From positions 1,116,001-1,180,000 of the forward strand of contig OW818676.1 of NCBI GenBank assembly GCA_942493235.1: a stretch of 64,000 bases of DNA, read 5' to 3'. The stretch is from ENR-C587 sp942493235. Its GTDB lineage: Bacteria > Bacteroidota > Ignavibacteria > Kapaibacteriales > UBA2268. Positions 9,228 to 18,424 of this stretch are shown piece by piece. The notes beneath the pieces are model-generated. The model worked only from the letters and a program-made list of their open reading frames with translations, was not told where the DNA came from and did not search any database. Both the position numbers and the translations under genes were made by a program. Position 1 is the stretch's first letter, and each line of letters opens with the position of its first letter.

Positions 9228-10166
9228 ATGCCTGATTTCAAAATAGCTTCCGGGCGCTCCAATCCTAAGCTCTCTCAGAAAGTAGCTGATAGTCTTGGAA
9301 TAAGACTTTCAGAAGTCAGTATTAGGAATTTCAGCGACGGTGAATTATGGGCTAAGTACGAGGAAAACGTTCGCGGTGTAGATTTGTTTATTATTCAATC
9401 TACGTTCGCTCCTTCAGATAATTTGATGGAGCTTTTAATATTAATAGATGCCGCAAAACGTGCTTCTGCAAAAAGGGTAACTGCTGTTATTCCTTATTTT
9501 GGTTATGCCCGTCAAGATAGAAAAGACCAACCAAGGGTTGCGATAACTGCAAAGCTGATTTCTAACTTATTAGTTAGAGCCGGTGCAGACAGAATTATTA
9601 CTGTCGATTTGCATTCATCGCAAATTCAAGGCTTTTTTGATATTCCATTTGACCATCTTTATGCTTCTCCGGTATTAATTAAGAATTTGAATAAATTAAA
9701 TATACCGGAATTAACTATTGCTTCTCCTGATGTAGGAGGTATTAAAACTGCACGCTCTTATGCTAAGAAAATGGGTGCGGACTTAATAATGGTTGATAAA
9801 CGAAGACCACAGCATAATGTAGCTGAAATTATGCACATTATCGGCGATGTTAAAGATAGAAACATAGTAATTGTAGATGATATGATTGATACCGGCAATA
9901 CATTTGTTCAATGTGCCGAAGCTTTGAAAAGCAAAGGTGCAAACGATATTATCGGAGTATGCGTTCATCCGGTATTTTCCGGCTCTGCTCTTGATAGAAT
10001 CGAAGCAAGCCCTGCAGTTAAAGCTATGTATGTAACTGATACTATTCCTCTTAGGAGGGAATGCGAAAAAATTAGAGTAGTTACTGTTGCCGATTTATTA
10101 GCAGAAGCAATTATTCGTACTCACGACAGTCGCTCTATTAGCTCGCTGTTTGAAATAGAAAGATAG
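9228..10166 (+). CDS. prs: Ribose-phosphate pyrophosphokinase (PRPP synthetase)
   Basis: Makes phosphoribosyl pyrophosphate from ribose 5-phosphate and ATP, feeding purine, pyrimidine, His, Trp and NAD synthesis. Class I marks are present: the KIASGRSNPKLSQKVADSLG N terminus, FSDGELWAKYEENVRG, ATP-loop RQDRKDQPR from residue 95, flexible-loop TVDLHSSQIQGFF, and the PRPP loop VDDMIDTGNTF at about residues 216-227. The length of 312 aa is standard. It precedes the bL25 gene, an arrangement that recurs widely in bacteria. Confidence 0.97.
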   Translation: MPDFKIASGRSNPKLSQKVADSLGIRLSEVSIRNFSDGELWAKYEENVRGVDLFIIQSTFAPSDNLMELLILIDAAKRASAKRVTAVIPYFGYARQDRKDQPRVAITAKLISNLLVRAGADRIITVDLHSSQIQGFFDIPFDHLYASPVLIKNLNKLNIPELTIASPDVGGIKTARSYAKKMGADLIMVDKRRPQHNVAEIMHIIGDVKDRNIVIVDDMIDTGNTFVQCAEALKSKGANDIIGVCVHPVFSGSALDRIEASPAVKAMYVTDTIPLRRECEKIRVVTVADLLAEAIIRTHDSRSISSLFEIER

Positions 10167-10363
10167 TGCTGATTTAATTTGAAATTTAATTGTATATGAT
10201 TTAATAGTATAAGTGTTAATAGTTATATTATGTTAGTATAAATTGAAAATTGAATTATTGAAAAATAGATTTGAGGAATTATTAAATAAGATAATTATCG
10301 AATAAAATAGATAAATATTGAATAAGATAAATATTATAAATGCTTTTTTAAGGAATAAATGCT

Positions 10364-10942
10364 ATGAATAAGGTCGATCTAAAAGTTAGCCGCCGCGAAA
10401 CTGGCAAAAAAGCTGTTAAAACGGTAAGAAACAGTGGATTAGTACCCGGCATATTCTATATGAATGGTGAAGAGCCTATTTCAATCTCTGCAGACCCAAA
10501 GAGTTTGAAATCTTTAGTTTATACAGCCGAAACTAAGTTTATAAACTTGCAAATTGATGGAATCAAAGAGTCAAAAGAATGCTTTATCAAAGATTTGACT
10601 TTCGACCCTGTAACAGATAAATTAACACACATTGACTTAATGGGTATTAACCGTAATGCAAAAATGATTTTTGAAATACCGGTTAAAGTTAAAGGTTCTT
10701 CTATCGGTGTTAAAGAGGGCGGAATTTTACAGCAGAATATTCACAAAATGAATATCCGCTGCAATCCGACTGATTTGCCTACATCAATTGAAATTGACGT
10801 TACTGACTATAAAGTTGGCAAAGCACTACATATCAGAGATTTATCTACTGATGTAATGGAATATTTATTACCACCTGATACAACTATCGTTCAGGTAGCT
10901 CAGCCAAGAGTTGGTAAAGTTGCTACTGCTGACGAAGCTTAA
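10364..10942 (+). CDS. rplY: 50S ribosomal protein bL25, general stress protein Ctc type
   Basis: Binds 5S rRNA in the large subunit. The N-terminal L25 domain shows SRRETGKKAVKTVRNSGLVPGIFY with the conserved G-K-x2-V and R-x-G-x-V-P-G pattern. The C-terminal TL5/Ctc beta domain follows (IPVKVKGSSIGVKEGGIL, then VGKALHIRDL). The length of 192 aa fits the two-domain Ctc form. The start has an AAGGA site 10 bases upstream. Often prs-ctc is followed by pth; here nusB follows instead, after a strong terminator. Confidence 0.95.
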   Translation: MNKVDLKVSRRETGKKAVKTVRNSGLVPGIFYMNGEEPISISADPKSLKSLVYTAETKFINLQIDGIKESKECFIKDLTFDPVTDKLTHIDLMGINRNAKMIFEIPVKVKGSSIGVKEGGILQQNIHKMNIRCNPTDLPTSIEIDVTDYKVGKALHIRDLSTDVMEYLLPPDTTIVQVAQPRVGKVATADEA

Positions 10943-10962
10943 TACTATTATAGAATTTATAG

Positions 10963-10991
10963 AAAACCGCTTCTTTTGAAGCGGTTTTTTT
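10963..10991 (+). terminator. Rho-independent terminator after bL25
   Basis: An 11-bp stem (AAAACCGCTTC/GAAGCGGTTTT), TTTT loop and seven T's begin 20 bases past the stop. Confidence 0.95.
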
Positions 10992-11030
10992 GTAAATAAA
11001 AAATAATTGTATTATTAGATTTTATTATCT

Positions 11031-11038
11031 TATTTTTG
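11031..11038 (+). promoter_or_regulatory. Bacteroidetes-type promoter of nusB, TATTTTTG
   Basis: An exact TAnnTTTG match with a TTG 21 bases upstream, close to the usual spacing. It falls between the bL25 terminator and the nusB start, giving a leader of about 12 bases. Confidence 0.5.
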
Positions 11039-11055
11039 AAAAACTTTTTTTATTA

Positions 11056-11667
11056 ATGTACATTGTAAATATGAAGATAGAAATAGAGGATAATTTTCCT
11101 TTAAGTAAAATTAGAACTGTCAAAGGCTCAAGAAGATTAGCCCGAGAGAAAACCTTGCAGATATTAACCGCTTACGAAGTATCCGGCGACCCTTGGACTA
11201 AGCTATTCCCGCATATCTTTAATAGAAGATTCAATTTCGGTGATGAAATACCTCCCGATGCTGAAAAATCTACTAAAATGCTAAAGCCTGACGAAATTTA
11301 TGAATTAGAAGCAGATATTCCTATTATATGGGAGCAGGACGAATTAGATTTCGCCCGTACCCTAATAACCGGAGTGATTGAACTTAAAGATTATTATAAT
11401 GAAATTCTTGAAGTTCATGCGAAAAATTGGGACTTAGAGCGAATTGCTTTAATTGACCGAATTTTGATTTATATGGCAGCCACCGAAATGGCTAAGTGCC
11501 CTGATATTCCAACCAAAGTTAGTATTAACGAGGCTATTGATATTGCTAAAAAATATTCTACTGAAAAAAGTGGGGTGTTTATCAATGGTATGATGGAAGC
11601 TGTAATTACAAAATTGAATGAAGATAAACTGATTCGTAAGACCGGACGAGGCTTAATAGATAATTAG
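11056..11667 (+). CDS. nusB: Transcription antitermination factor NusB
   Basis: Helps form the NusB-NusE (S10) complex on boxA RNA and prevents premature termination in rRNA operons. The all-helical NusB fold is recognised from SRRLAREKTLQILTAYEVSG near the N terminus and the C-terminal block DRILIYMAATEM...PTKVSINEAIDIAKKYSTEKSGVFINGMM. At 203 aa it is longer than the ~140 of E. coli because of an insert around residues 50-95, as in other Bacteroidota. A second possible start lies at 11071; neither has a clear ribosome site. It is monocistronic, with promoter box and terminator both visible. Confidence 0.93.
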   Translation: MYIVNMKIEIEDNFPLSKIRTVKGSRRLAREKTLQILTAYEVSGDPWTKLFPHIFNRRFNFGDEIPPDAEKSTKMLKPDEIYELEADIPIIWEQDELDFARTLITGVIELKDYYNEILEVHAKNWDLERIALIDRILIYMAATEMAKCPDIPTKVSINEAIDIAKKYSTEKSGVFINGMMEAVITKLNEDKLIRKTGRGLIDN

Positions 11668-11690
11668 TATTATCCGAATTTATCTAAAGA

Positions 11691-11727
11691 CTGCTTTACT
11701 TTATTAATGAGTAAAGCAGCCTTTTTT
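11691..11727 (+). terminator. Rho-independent terminator after nusB
   Basis: A 10-bp stem (CTGCTTTACT/AGTAAAGCAG) with a 9-base loop is followed by CC and six T's. Confidence 0.93.
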
Positions 11728-11815
11728 GTTTATTTATCACAAAAAAATTCTAAATAATCTTTAGCTTTGGGATATAAGTATTTACACAAGCCGGCATTAT
11801 CAGTTGAATAGAACA

Positions 11816-11955
11816 AGTCTGTTGCAAAACTATATTGTTTTCAATTCCAATTTATATAACCCTACGCTAAAGCGTAGGGTTGATAAGCACTTAGAAGTTT
11901 GAAAATCTTTGATAAATTAACAGCAAATAAATATTTTGGACTTTTGCAACAGCCT
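11816..11955. mobile_element. 140-bp MITE-like element with GTTGCAA terminal inverted repeats
   Basis: It begins AGTCTGTTGCAAAA and ends TTTTGCAACAGCCT, an inverted pair with 12-13 of 14 positions matching. In the middle is a perfect 11-bp hairpin AACCCTACGCT-AA-AGCGTAGGGTT (11858-11881). It has no coding capacity. Partial relatives lie at 7343, 41141 and 43152. It occupies most of the 320-base gap between nusB and the next gene; the rest holds only the nusB terminator. Confidence 0.6.
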
Positions 11956-11987
11956 TAAAACTTATATACTTTTGCGACGGTTTCTTA

Positions 11988-14120
11988 CTATAGCTTAATG
12001 AATTTCTTGGTAAGAACCATGTTTTCTGTTGTTACACGCAAGTAATACACTCCAGTTGGAAGTTCGTTTAAAATAATTTGATATTTCGACGCATCAATAT
12101 TATTATATTCTTTAAGATTACTACCGTTATTAGAAGTAATAGCTATTTGTTCGATTATTTGCTGTTCGTATAATTCAATATTTATTATGTTAGTTGCCGG
12201 ATTAGGGTATATTGTTAAACTTGATTCTTTCTTAGTATTTTCACTTTCAACAGATGTAACATCTAATTTGAATTTTAACATAAAAGCAATGCCATCAGTT
12301 TCTTTAATTATGGCATAATTAAGTGAACCGCTCTGAAATATATTATATCCTTTATCAAAAGTAACACCCGACTCCAAACTAAAATCATTAGTATTGAAAA
12401 TCTTTATATGATAAGAATCGCAAGCGGAGAAATATGCTCCGTTATATGAAAATTGCAAGTTAGGTACATAATCAATATCTATTGAATCATATTTTTGTTT
12501 TATTAAATCATAACATATTATCTTATTAATATCATAAGAATAATAAACTATTTTGTCTCTTTTACGAGTAATATCACAGACTGACGGGTTATATTTTCTG
12601 AATTTAGTGTTTATAAAACTAAAAATAAAGCTTGTGTCTTGTTCCGAAATAAATGATGTTTTGTATTGTGTGTTTTGTAATGCATCTAAGTATTTGTCCG
12701 TTTTTATAAGACCGCCGTTTTTAGTAATAATAAATTCAATATTTTCATAATTAGCAATTTTATAATGATATTTATTATTAATACAATCATAGAAACCATC
12801 ATTGGTATAAACAAACCTATTAGTAAAGTTAAAATTAGGATAGATTTCTGACATAAACGGATACACAATAATACTGTCCATAATTGTATTTGTAAGTGGC
12901 TCTATTATATAGCATACTGTGTCGCCATAATTTTTGACTCCAAAATAGCTCTGCTCATTGTATTTATAAAAATGATCGTATGCATTATGATAGTTTATAA
13001 TATCAGCGACAGACTCGCCTGTTTCTATATTATTAATACTTTTATAGTCAATGACAAATTTATTAATTCCTTCAAGAAAAACAAAATATTGGCCTCTACC
13101 AATAATAGTGTCGGAAACAAAATGCTTATACAATGTATCTATTACATTAGTTGTTAGATTGTTTTTATAAACAAATTCGATATCATATTTTTCATATATT
13201 TCATCATATAATAAAGCAGTCCCTACTACTATACTATCTGAATTCACAAATGAAAATGCCGAGAAATTATAAAATGCTGGATTAGTAAGTTTTTCAATTT
13301 TGTAAGTATATAGGTTGAAAATATAGTTATTTGCATTACCTAAAGAAATTCTAAATAATACTAAACTGTCATTACCCGGAATACTTCTCCATGTATTTGG
13401 ATAATCATAAGATGTGGTTGAAAATAATTCCTGATTAGAATTAATATTAACAATCTTAACTATAGACTCACTATATAGAATAACAAGGCTGTCGTTAGGA
13501 ACAAATATTCGAAGAATGCCTGTAATTAGGTCGGGAATTTCGTACCTATTAATAAAAGCTTTGTTATTTAAGTCATACTTAAATAATTTTAAGCTACCTC
13601 TGCCTATTATATAGTCTTCACTATCAGTAATAACAACATTATCGCATGCAGCTTCGTTTGAATAGTCGAACACCATATACTCGGTTTTAGTTATTAAATC
13701 ATAGACTTTGCATGTACCGTAATATGAGTTATGGAGTCCTAAATATTTCTCTCCAAAAAATGCAACAGAACCGTATTCAAAATCAACAAAAGTCATATCT
13801 ACACTTTTGAATGAGCTGTTTTCGATATGATAGAGATTATACTTTTTATTTGCAGAATCAATGCCAATTACTTTCGAGTCTTTAATTTTGCAATATTCGC
13901 CCATATAAGGAATTGATTTATTTAGATAAACAGTATCAGATCTAAAAAACAGCAAAGAGCTGATACTATTTTCGTACATATATTTCATATCATCAGAGAC
14001 AACTAAAGATCCTAACTTCGCCGGTATTTTTGTTGACCACAAAGTGTCGGGTTCACTTGCTTTGATTATTATTGAAAAAAATAAGAAAAATAAGAAAATT
14101 AGTACAGATTTCATAAACAC
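11988..14120 (-). CDS. Secreted protein with T9SS C-terminal sorting domain
   Basis: The N terminus is a signal peptide (MKSVLIFLFFLFFSIIIKA; MFM and MKS are alternative starts two codons apart). The body of about 600 residues is beta-rich and Asn/Tyr/Ser-rich, with loosely repeated 'value display' strands suggesting a beta-propeller, but I recognise no catalytic motif. The last ~80 residues are a Por-type sorting domain: LTIYPNPATNIINIELYE, then LPTGVYYLRVTTENMVLTKKFIKL. Such domains direct export through the outer membrane by the type IX system. It is followed on the same strand by no gene until nusB (convergent); upstream is another secreted protein 77 bases away. Confidence 0.85.
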   Translation of the reverse strand: MFMKSVLIFLFFLFFSIIIKASEPDTLWSTKIPAKLGSLVVSDDMKYMYENSISSLLFFRSDTVYLNKSIPYMGEYCKIKDSKVIGIDSANKKYNLYHIENSSFKSVDMTFVDFEYGSVAFFGEKYLGLHNSYYGTCKVYDLITKTEYMVFDYSNEAACDNVVITDSEDYIIGRGSLKLFKYDLNNKAFINRYEIPDLITGILRIFVPNDSLVILYSESIVKIVNINSNQELFSTTSYDYPNTWRSIPGNDSLVLFRISLGNANNYIFNLYTYKIEKLTNPAFYNFSAFSFVNSDSIVVGTALLYDEIYEKYDIEFVYKNNLTTNVIDTLYKHFVSDTIIGRGQYFVFLEGINKFVIDYKSINNIETGESVADIINYHNAYDHFYKYNEQSYFGVKNYGDTVCYIIEPLTNTIMDSIIVYPFMSEIYPNFNFTNRFVYTNDGFYDCINNKYHYKIANYENIEFIITKNGGLIKTDKYLDALQNTQYKTSFISEQDTSFIFSFINTKFRKYNPSVCDITRKRDKIVYYSYDINKIICYDLIKQKYDSIDIDYVPNLQFSYNGAYFSACDSYHIKIFNTNDFSLESGVTFDKGYNIFQSGSLNYAIIKETDGIAFMLKFKLDVTSVESENTKKESSLTIYPNPATNIINIELYEQQIIEQIAITSNNGSNLKEYNNIDASKYQIILNELPTGVYYLRVTTENMVLTKKFIKL

Positions 14121-14197
14121 CTCGATTGATTTAATAAACCTACCGGCAGCAAATTATTTCTGCCGGTTATTATCATTTTAGTAATTCTTTTAATACA

Positions 14198-15403
14198 TTA
14201 TTCAACGTATTTAGTTTTAGTTGATATAATCATACCTTGATCATCTAAATACTGAATAATATAAATTCCGGTATTCAAATATTGATTAATAATTTCACAA
14301 TCAGATTTTAAACAATTTAACTCGTTTAATAAGTTGCCTAATATATCGTAAACTTTGATTATAGAACAGTATTTAGGAATTTCATTTATTAAAAGATTTT
14401 GCTTAGGGTAATAAATGGCAGTTGTGCATCTGTTACACCAATCTTTCATACTACGATAATCCTTAATAACTACAGTTCCTCCGGTAAAGTAGGGTCCCAT
14501 GCCATCAAAAACCAATAAGGAATCATAACAAAAGTCCAAGCAAGTACTATAGAGACTACTATTGCTATTGCATTCGTAATGTTCACGATCAACACAAATC
14601 ATATGATTAGGGCAAGTAAAGTCAGCATTTCCAGCTTTAAGAGTTTTAAACAAGTAATCATAGCGGCAGCAGTAGCCAATTCCAATTCCATTGCATGTTT
14701 CATAGTTTACACTATATATACCGGTATTTGCCTGATTCGGAATTATTAATTCCTGAAATGAACATGGGAACACAAATCTAAACCCAATCAAATCTTGTAA
14801 TTTCTTCCATCCGCCCATTATTTCTTTTTCCCACCAGTATGAAGTAGAAGGGTCTTGCGAAAATACATGAAAATAATATTTCATATTTTGCATAATTTCT
14901 TTTTTGAAACTTTTTATCATATACTGCACATTTGGAAATGTTGATGGCAAATCGTTAGGATTAGTTGGAAGATAGCTTATCTTCCATACATCGATTAATA
15001 TAAAATAATTTAAAAGATTTGGCTCGGGTTGATTTTCTAATGGATTGGCAAAATCTCCATAAGAAGTCTCCACTCTCTTAAATCTGAAATATACTTTCAT
15101 GTGTCCTATATCATCATACCTAATTGTTGTATGTAAGTAATCAAAATTAATCCCAATTCCATTTGTATCGTATTGTGTATAGAATTTATCATACCAGCCT
15201 CTGTCGTCCAAAGTACTACTTGAGCAGTCGGAGGTATAATCCCATCCGTTTTGTCCGATATTAAAAATATCTAACGAATCAGTTGGTGGTTCATAGCTTG
15301 CCTTCACAGGTTGAAAACAAGAAATAATTGCCATCAAAACAAACAAAAATATCATTTTGTTTTTGATTGTTTGTTTTTGATTGTTTGTTTTTGATTGTTT
15401 CAT
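14198..15403 (-). CDS. Secreted Cys-rich protein with T9SS-like tail and repeat-coded N terminus
   Basis: From the start at 15403 (AAAGGA site 8 bases upstream) the protein is 401 aa. It has a polar N-terminal stretch coded by a 14-bp triplicated repeat, a hydrophobic signal segment MIFLFVLMAIISCFQPVKA, and a body with many cysteines (for example CNGIGIGYCCRYDY and DWCNRC). The C-terminal ~70 residues resemble a T9SS sorting domain (IIKVYDILGNLLNEL, then YLNTGIYIIQYLDDQG), though YPNP is reduced to YYPKQN. The body is not recognised. A longer reading frame begins at 15493 but lacks a ribosome site. It is probably co-oriented with, and possibly cotranscribed with, the T9SS protein at 11988. 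Confidence 0.75.
   Translation of the reverse strand: MKQSKTNNQKQTIKNKMIFLFVLMAIISCFQPVKASYEPPTDSLDIFNIGQNGWDYTSDCSSSTLDDRGWYDKFYTQYDTNGIGINFDYLHTTIRYDDIGHMKVYFRFKRVETSYGDFANPLENQPEPNLLNYFILIDVWKISYLPTNPNDLPSTFPNVQYMIKSFKKEIMQNMKYYFHVFSQDPSTSYWWEKEIMGGWKKLQDLIGFRFVFPCSFQELIIPNQANTGIYSVNYETCNGIGIGYCCRYDYLFKTLKAGNADFTCPNHMICVDREHYECNSNSSLYSTCLDFCYDSLLVFDGMGPYFTGGTVVIKDYRSMKDWCNRCTTAIYYPKQNLLINEIPKYCSIIKVYDILGNLLNELNCLKSDCEIINQYLNTGIYIIQYLDDQGMIISTKTKYVE
15359..15400 (-). repeat. Three perfect 14-bp tandem repeats at the start of a secreted-protein gene
   Basis: The plus-strand unit is gtttttgattgttt, at 15359, 15373 and 15387, directly abutting the ATG at 15401-15403. The unit length is not a multiple of three, so gain or loss of one unit shifts the reading frame before the signal peptide. 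Confidence 0.95.
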
Positions 15404-16037
15404 AGAAAAATCCTTTAAAAATGAATGAATGATTAAATAAGGCAATCTAATTGCCATAAGTGTTTCTGTTTTAAAAGCATAATGATTAATCAAAATATTT
15501 ATATTTACAATTTACAAAATATAATAATTAAATGCAAATACTATTTGTGTTTAAGAAATAATATATTTGTTTTATATAGAAAACCTCTAAATTGCATAAT
15601 ATCAATATATAACTGAATATATAGAAAATATTGTAATGAATTATCTGCAAAGAATAAGAAAAACTTAAATGATTAAAGTTAAAATTATTCAAAATAACAG
15701 TGAGTATCAAATTTCTCTTTAATTATCATAATAAAGGAAAATAGATTAGATAAGTTAGAAAAGTGAAAAAACAAAAATAGCTTTTCTATTAAAACGATTT
15801 TCTCTTATAAATAAGGATCGAAGACAGCTCCAACTGTGTTCTGTATTTAGAAAAGAACAAATCTTTGCCTTTACATTGTTTTAAGTTAATCATTATTTTT
15901 GACTATGTAAACATTATTGTTGATTGTTTCTATAATTAATGGTATTTTTGTTTTTTGAGATATTTGTCTTATTTGTAATATATTATAAATATTGTAAAAA
16001 TATCTCTCATAATACTTAATTATTTCCGGATTGCCAA
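15404..16037. other. AT-rich intergenic region, no gene seen
   Basis: This is a long spacer between divergent genes with very low GC and no supported ORF. It must contain the promoters of the phase-variable candidate (minus) and of the GT2 gene (plus). I see no clear hairpin or repeat. Confidence 0.45.
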
Positions 16038-16760
16038 ATGAATACAGCTAAGCTTACTATTATTATTCCAGCTTATAACGAAGAAGCTACAATATATAAA
16101 ATTTTAACAAAAGTGTGCAATGTCAAATTGCTTGATAATATCAAAAAAGAAATAATAATAGTAAATGACTGCTCTACTGATAATACAGAGAAGATTATTC
16201 TTGATTTTGTGATTTCAAATCCACAGATTGATATTAAATATTCTAAGTTTGAAGTTAATTCCGGTAAGGGAGCGGCTATTCATTTGGGCATACTTCAGTC
16301 GAGCGGCGACTATGTGATTATCCAAGATGCCGACTTAGAATATGAACCCGCCGAATTCAATGTATTACTAAAGCCAATTATTAACGGATATGCCGATGTG
16401 GTTTATGGTTCGAGATTTATGGGCGGAAAACCCCACAGAATACTATTTTTCTGGCATACTATCGGCAATAAATTCTTAACATTTTCATCAAATATGTTTA
16501 CTAATCTAAACCTAACCGATATGGAAACTTGCTACAAAATATTCAGAGCCGAAACCATAAAAAGCATTAGCCTGCAAGAAAAACGATTCGGATTTGAACC
16601 GGAAGTAACTGCAAAAATAGCACGAATTCCAAATATTAGAATCTATGAAGTTGGAATATCATATTATGGCAGAACTTATCAGGACGGAAAAAAAATATCT
16701 TGGAAAGACGGTGTTAGGGCATTATACTGCATATTAAAGTACGGACTATTCAAAAGGTAA
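16038..16760 (+). CDS. Family 2 glycosyltransferase, polyprenyl-phosphate sugar synthase type
   Basis: A cytoplasmic-face GT-A transferase resembling dolichol-phosphate mannose synthase, which loads a sugar from a nucleotide donor onto a polyprenyl phosphate. Visible motifs: IIIPAYNEE at residues 8-16, VNDCSTDNT at 42-50, GKGAAIHLGI at 77-86, the DAD metal site in IIQDADLEYEP at 95-104, and YGSRFMGG. The length of 240 aa, with no C-terminal membrane segment, fits the catalytic-domain-only class. The GT39-like membrane protein starts 2 bases after its stop, so the pair is likely a donor-loading enzyme plus the lipid-sugar-using transferase. Confidence 0.9.
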   Translation: MNTAKLTIIIPAYNEEATIYKILTKVCNVKLLDNIKKEIIIVNDCSTDNTEKIILDFVISNPQIDIKYSKFEVNSGKGAAIHLGILQSSGDYVIIQDADLEYEPAEFNVLLKPIINGYADVVYGSRFMGGKPHRILFFWHTIGNKFLTFSSNMFTNLNLTDMETCYKIFRAETIKSISLQEKRFGFEPEVTAKIARIPNIRIYEVGISYYGRTYQDGKKISWKDGVRALYCILKYGLFKR

Positions 16761-16762
16761 TT

Positions 16763-18235
16763 ATGCTTGCAAATTCCAAAGTATTTAAAAATATTTGCTT
16801 ATCAATGATTATTTCCGGATTATTGCTTGCTATTTGCCAATTGTTTTTTAATCGAAGTTTATGGCTTGACGAAGCAATGCTCACTATGAATTTAATCAGC
16901 AAATCATTTACTGAACTGCTATCTCCATTAGACAGAAACCAAGTAGCCCCGATAGCCTTTCTCTATATTGAGAAGCTAATGATTACTTTATTCGGTGATT
17001 CGGAATTTGTATTGCGTCTATTCCCGTTTTTCTGCTATTTGCTATCTGTTCCGCTAATGTATAGACTTACTTTTAAAATCACTAAGTCAGAAAATATCAC
17101 ACTACTCTCTACAGTATTTTTCACATTGAATTATATGATATTTGGTTATTCGAGCGAAGTGAAGCAGTATTCATCTGATTTGTTATTTACATTATTGATT
17201 GTCTATTATTCATTGTTGCTAATAGAGAATACAAATATTAAATCGCTGATTTGGTATTCAATAATCGGTATAGTTGCCGTCTGGTTCTCAAATATATCCA
17301 TAATAATATTATTTACTTGTGGGCTATATACTATTTATTATATTGCATTAAAAAATAGAAATAATAAAATTATTATTCCGATTGTATTTTGGTTTCTTTC
17401 TTTTGCTATTTACTATTTGTTTTTTATCAAAGGGCATCCTTCTGCTGAAATAATGAAGGAATATTGGGCGGACTGCTTTATGCCACTCAATCCGTTTACT
17501 GCTGAGTTTTATAAGTTTATATATTCTACTTCGAGAGTATTTTATTTTTATAATATGGCTTACGGAGCTATTTGGTTTATTCCTTTGATAGTATCCATAT
17601 TTTACGTGATAATGGCATTAATCAAGAAGCAATACAATGTGTTATATATACTCTGTTCCGCATTAACAGTTCATTTGCTTATTTCGGCATTTAAATTATA
17701 TCCGTTTAACGGTAGATTAGTACTATATCTTTTACCATTCACGATAATAATGTACAGTTCGGGGATATTTTTATTATATGAAATAATTAAAGAGAAATTC
17801 GTTAAATTCCCAATTATAGCGGTATTAGTTCCTGCTCTATTGATGTATTTTCCATATACTCAGAACTTCCCAAAGCAAAAGGAAGAGACTGCCCGGTCGA
17901 TAAAGTATATAGCTGAAAATATCAAACCGGATGATAAAATATATATTTATTATGCTTCAATTTCATCTTACGATTATTATAGCCGTAAATATCCTGTATT
18001 AATAAAAACAGCAATTAAGGTAGGGGAATCTTACAGAGAGAATTGGAATAAGTATATAGAAGAAATCCTAACAATACCGGGGGATTATTGGCTTTTATTT
18101 TCGCATGTATATCCATTTAATACTGATAACAACGAAGAGAATTATATAGTTAATGATTTAAAAAGAAAAAATATTTCAATTATAGATTATCAGGAATTTA
18201 GAGGTACTGCCGTATATAAAATAAGTGGGAATTAG
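16763..18235 (+). CDS. GT39/ArnT-like membrane glycosyltransferase
   Basis: A polytopic GT-C protein (about 11 hydrophobic segments) that would transfer a sugar from a polyprenyl-phosphate carrier on the periplasmic face. The first extracytoplasmic loop carries the hallmark acidic motif WLDEAML at residues 34-40, followed by NQVAPIAFLYIEKL and the amphipathic GDSEFVLRLFPF helix common to the PMT/ArnT clan. The C-terminal ~100 residues form a soluble domain. It is translationally coupled to the upstream GT2. The acceptor (lipid A, glycan or protein) cannot be inferred. Confidence 0.85.
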   Translation: MLANSKVFKNICLSMIISGLLLAICQLFFNRSLWLDEAMLTMNLISKSFTELLSPLDRNQVAPIAFLYIEKLMITLFGDSEFVLRLFPFFCYLLSVPLMYRLTFKITKSENITLLSTVFFTLNYMIFGYSSEVKQYSSDLLFTLLIVYYSLLLIENTNIKSLIWYSIIGIVAVWFSNISIIILFTCGLYTIYYIALKNRNNKIIIPIVFWFLSFAIYYLFFIKGHPSAEIMKEYWADCFMPLNPFTAEFYKFIYSTSRVFYFYNMAYGAIWFIPLIVSIFYVIMALIKKQYNVLYILCSALTVHLLISAFKLYPFNGRLVLYLLPFTIIMYSSGIFLLYEIIKEKFVKFPIIAVLVPALLMYFPYTQNFPKQKEETARSIKYIAENIKPDDKIYIYYASISSYDYYSRKYPVLIKTAIKVGESYRENWNKYIEEILTIPGDYWLLFSHVYPFNTDNNEENYIVNDLKRKNISIIDYQEFRGTAVYKISGN

Positions 18236-18254
18236 GAATAGGGAATTAGGAACC
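18227..18254 (+). repeat. Tandem 14-bp pair overlapping a stop codon
   Basis: GGGAATTAGGAA occurs at 18227 and 18241 in two 14-bp units; the first contains the stop codon of the GT39 gene. Related GGAATTAGGAA-type sequence recurs inverted near 63900-63945. It looks like a repeat that arose at the gene end. Confidence 0.7.
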
Positions 18255-18424
18255 AATAGGACAGCAGTCCCCTAACCCCAACTGTAAATGAATAGTGATG
18301 ATTACAAAAAGCATGTTATTCCACCAGCCACCAATAACTAACCACCGACTTGACCGATGGGTGCAGGCTTTCGTAAAGGCAATAGACAAGAAATCTAATG
18401 TAAAAATTAAAATAACAAAAGATA

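Noticed and set aside
15404..15493. N-terminal extension of the secreted protein back to an ATG at 15493
   Set aside because: The extension lacks a ribosome site and would bury the signal peptide far from the N terminus, whereas 15403 has an AAAGGA site.
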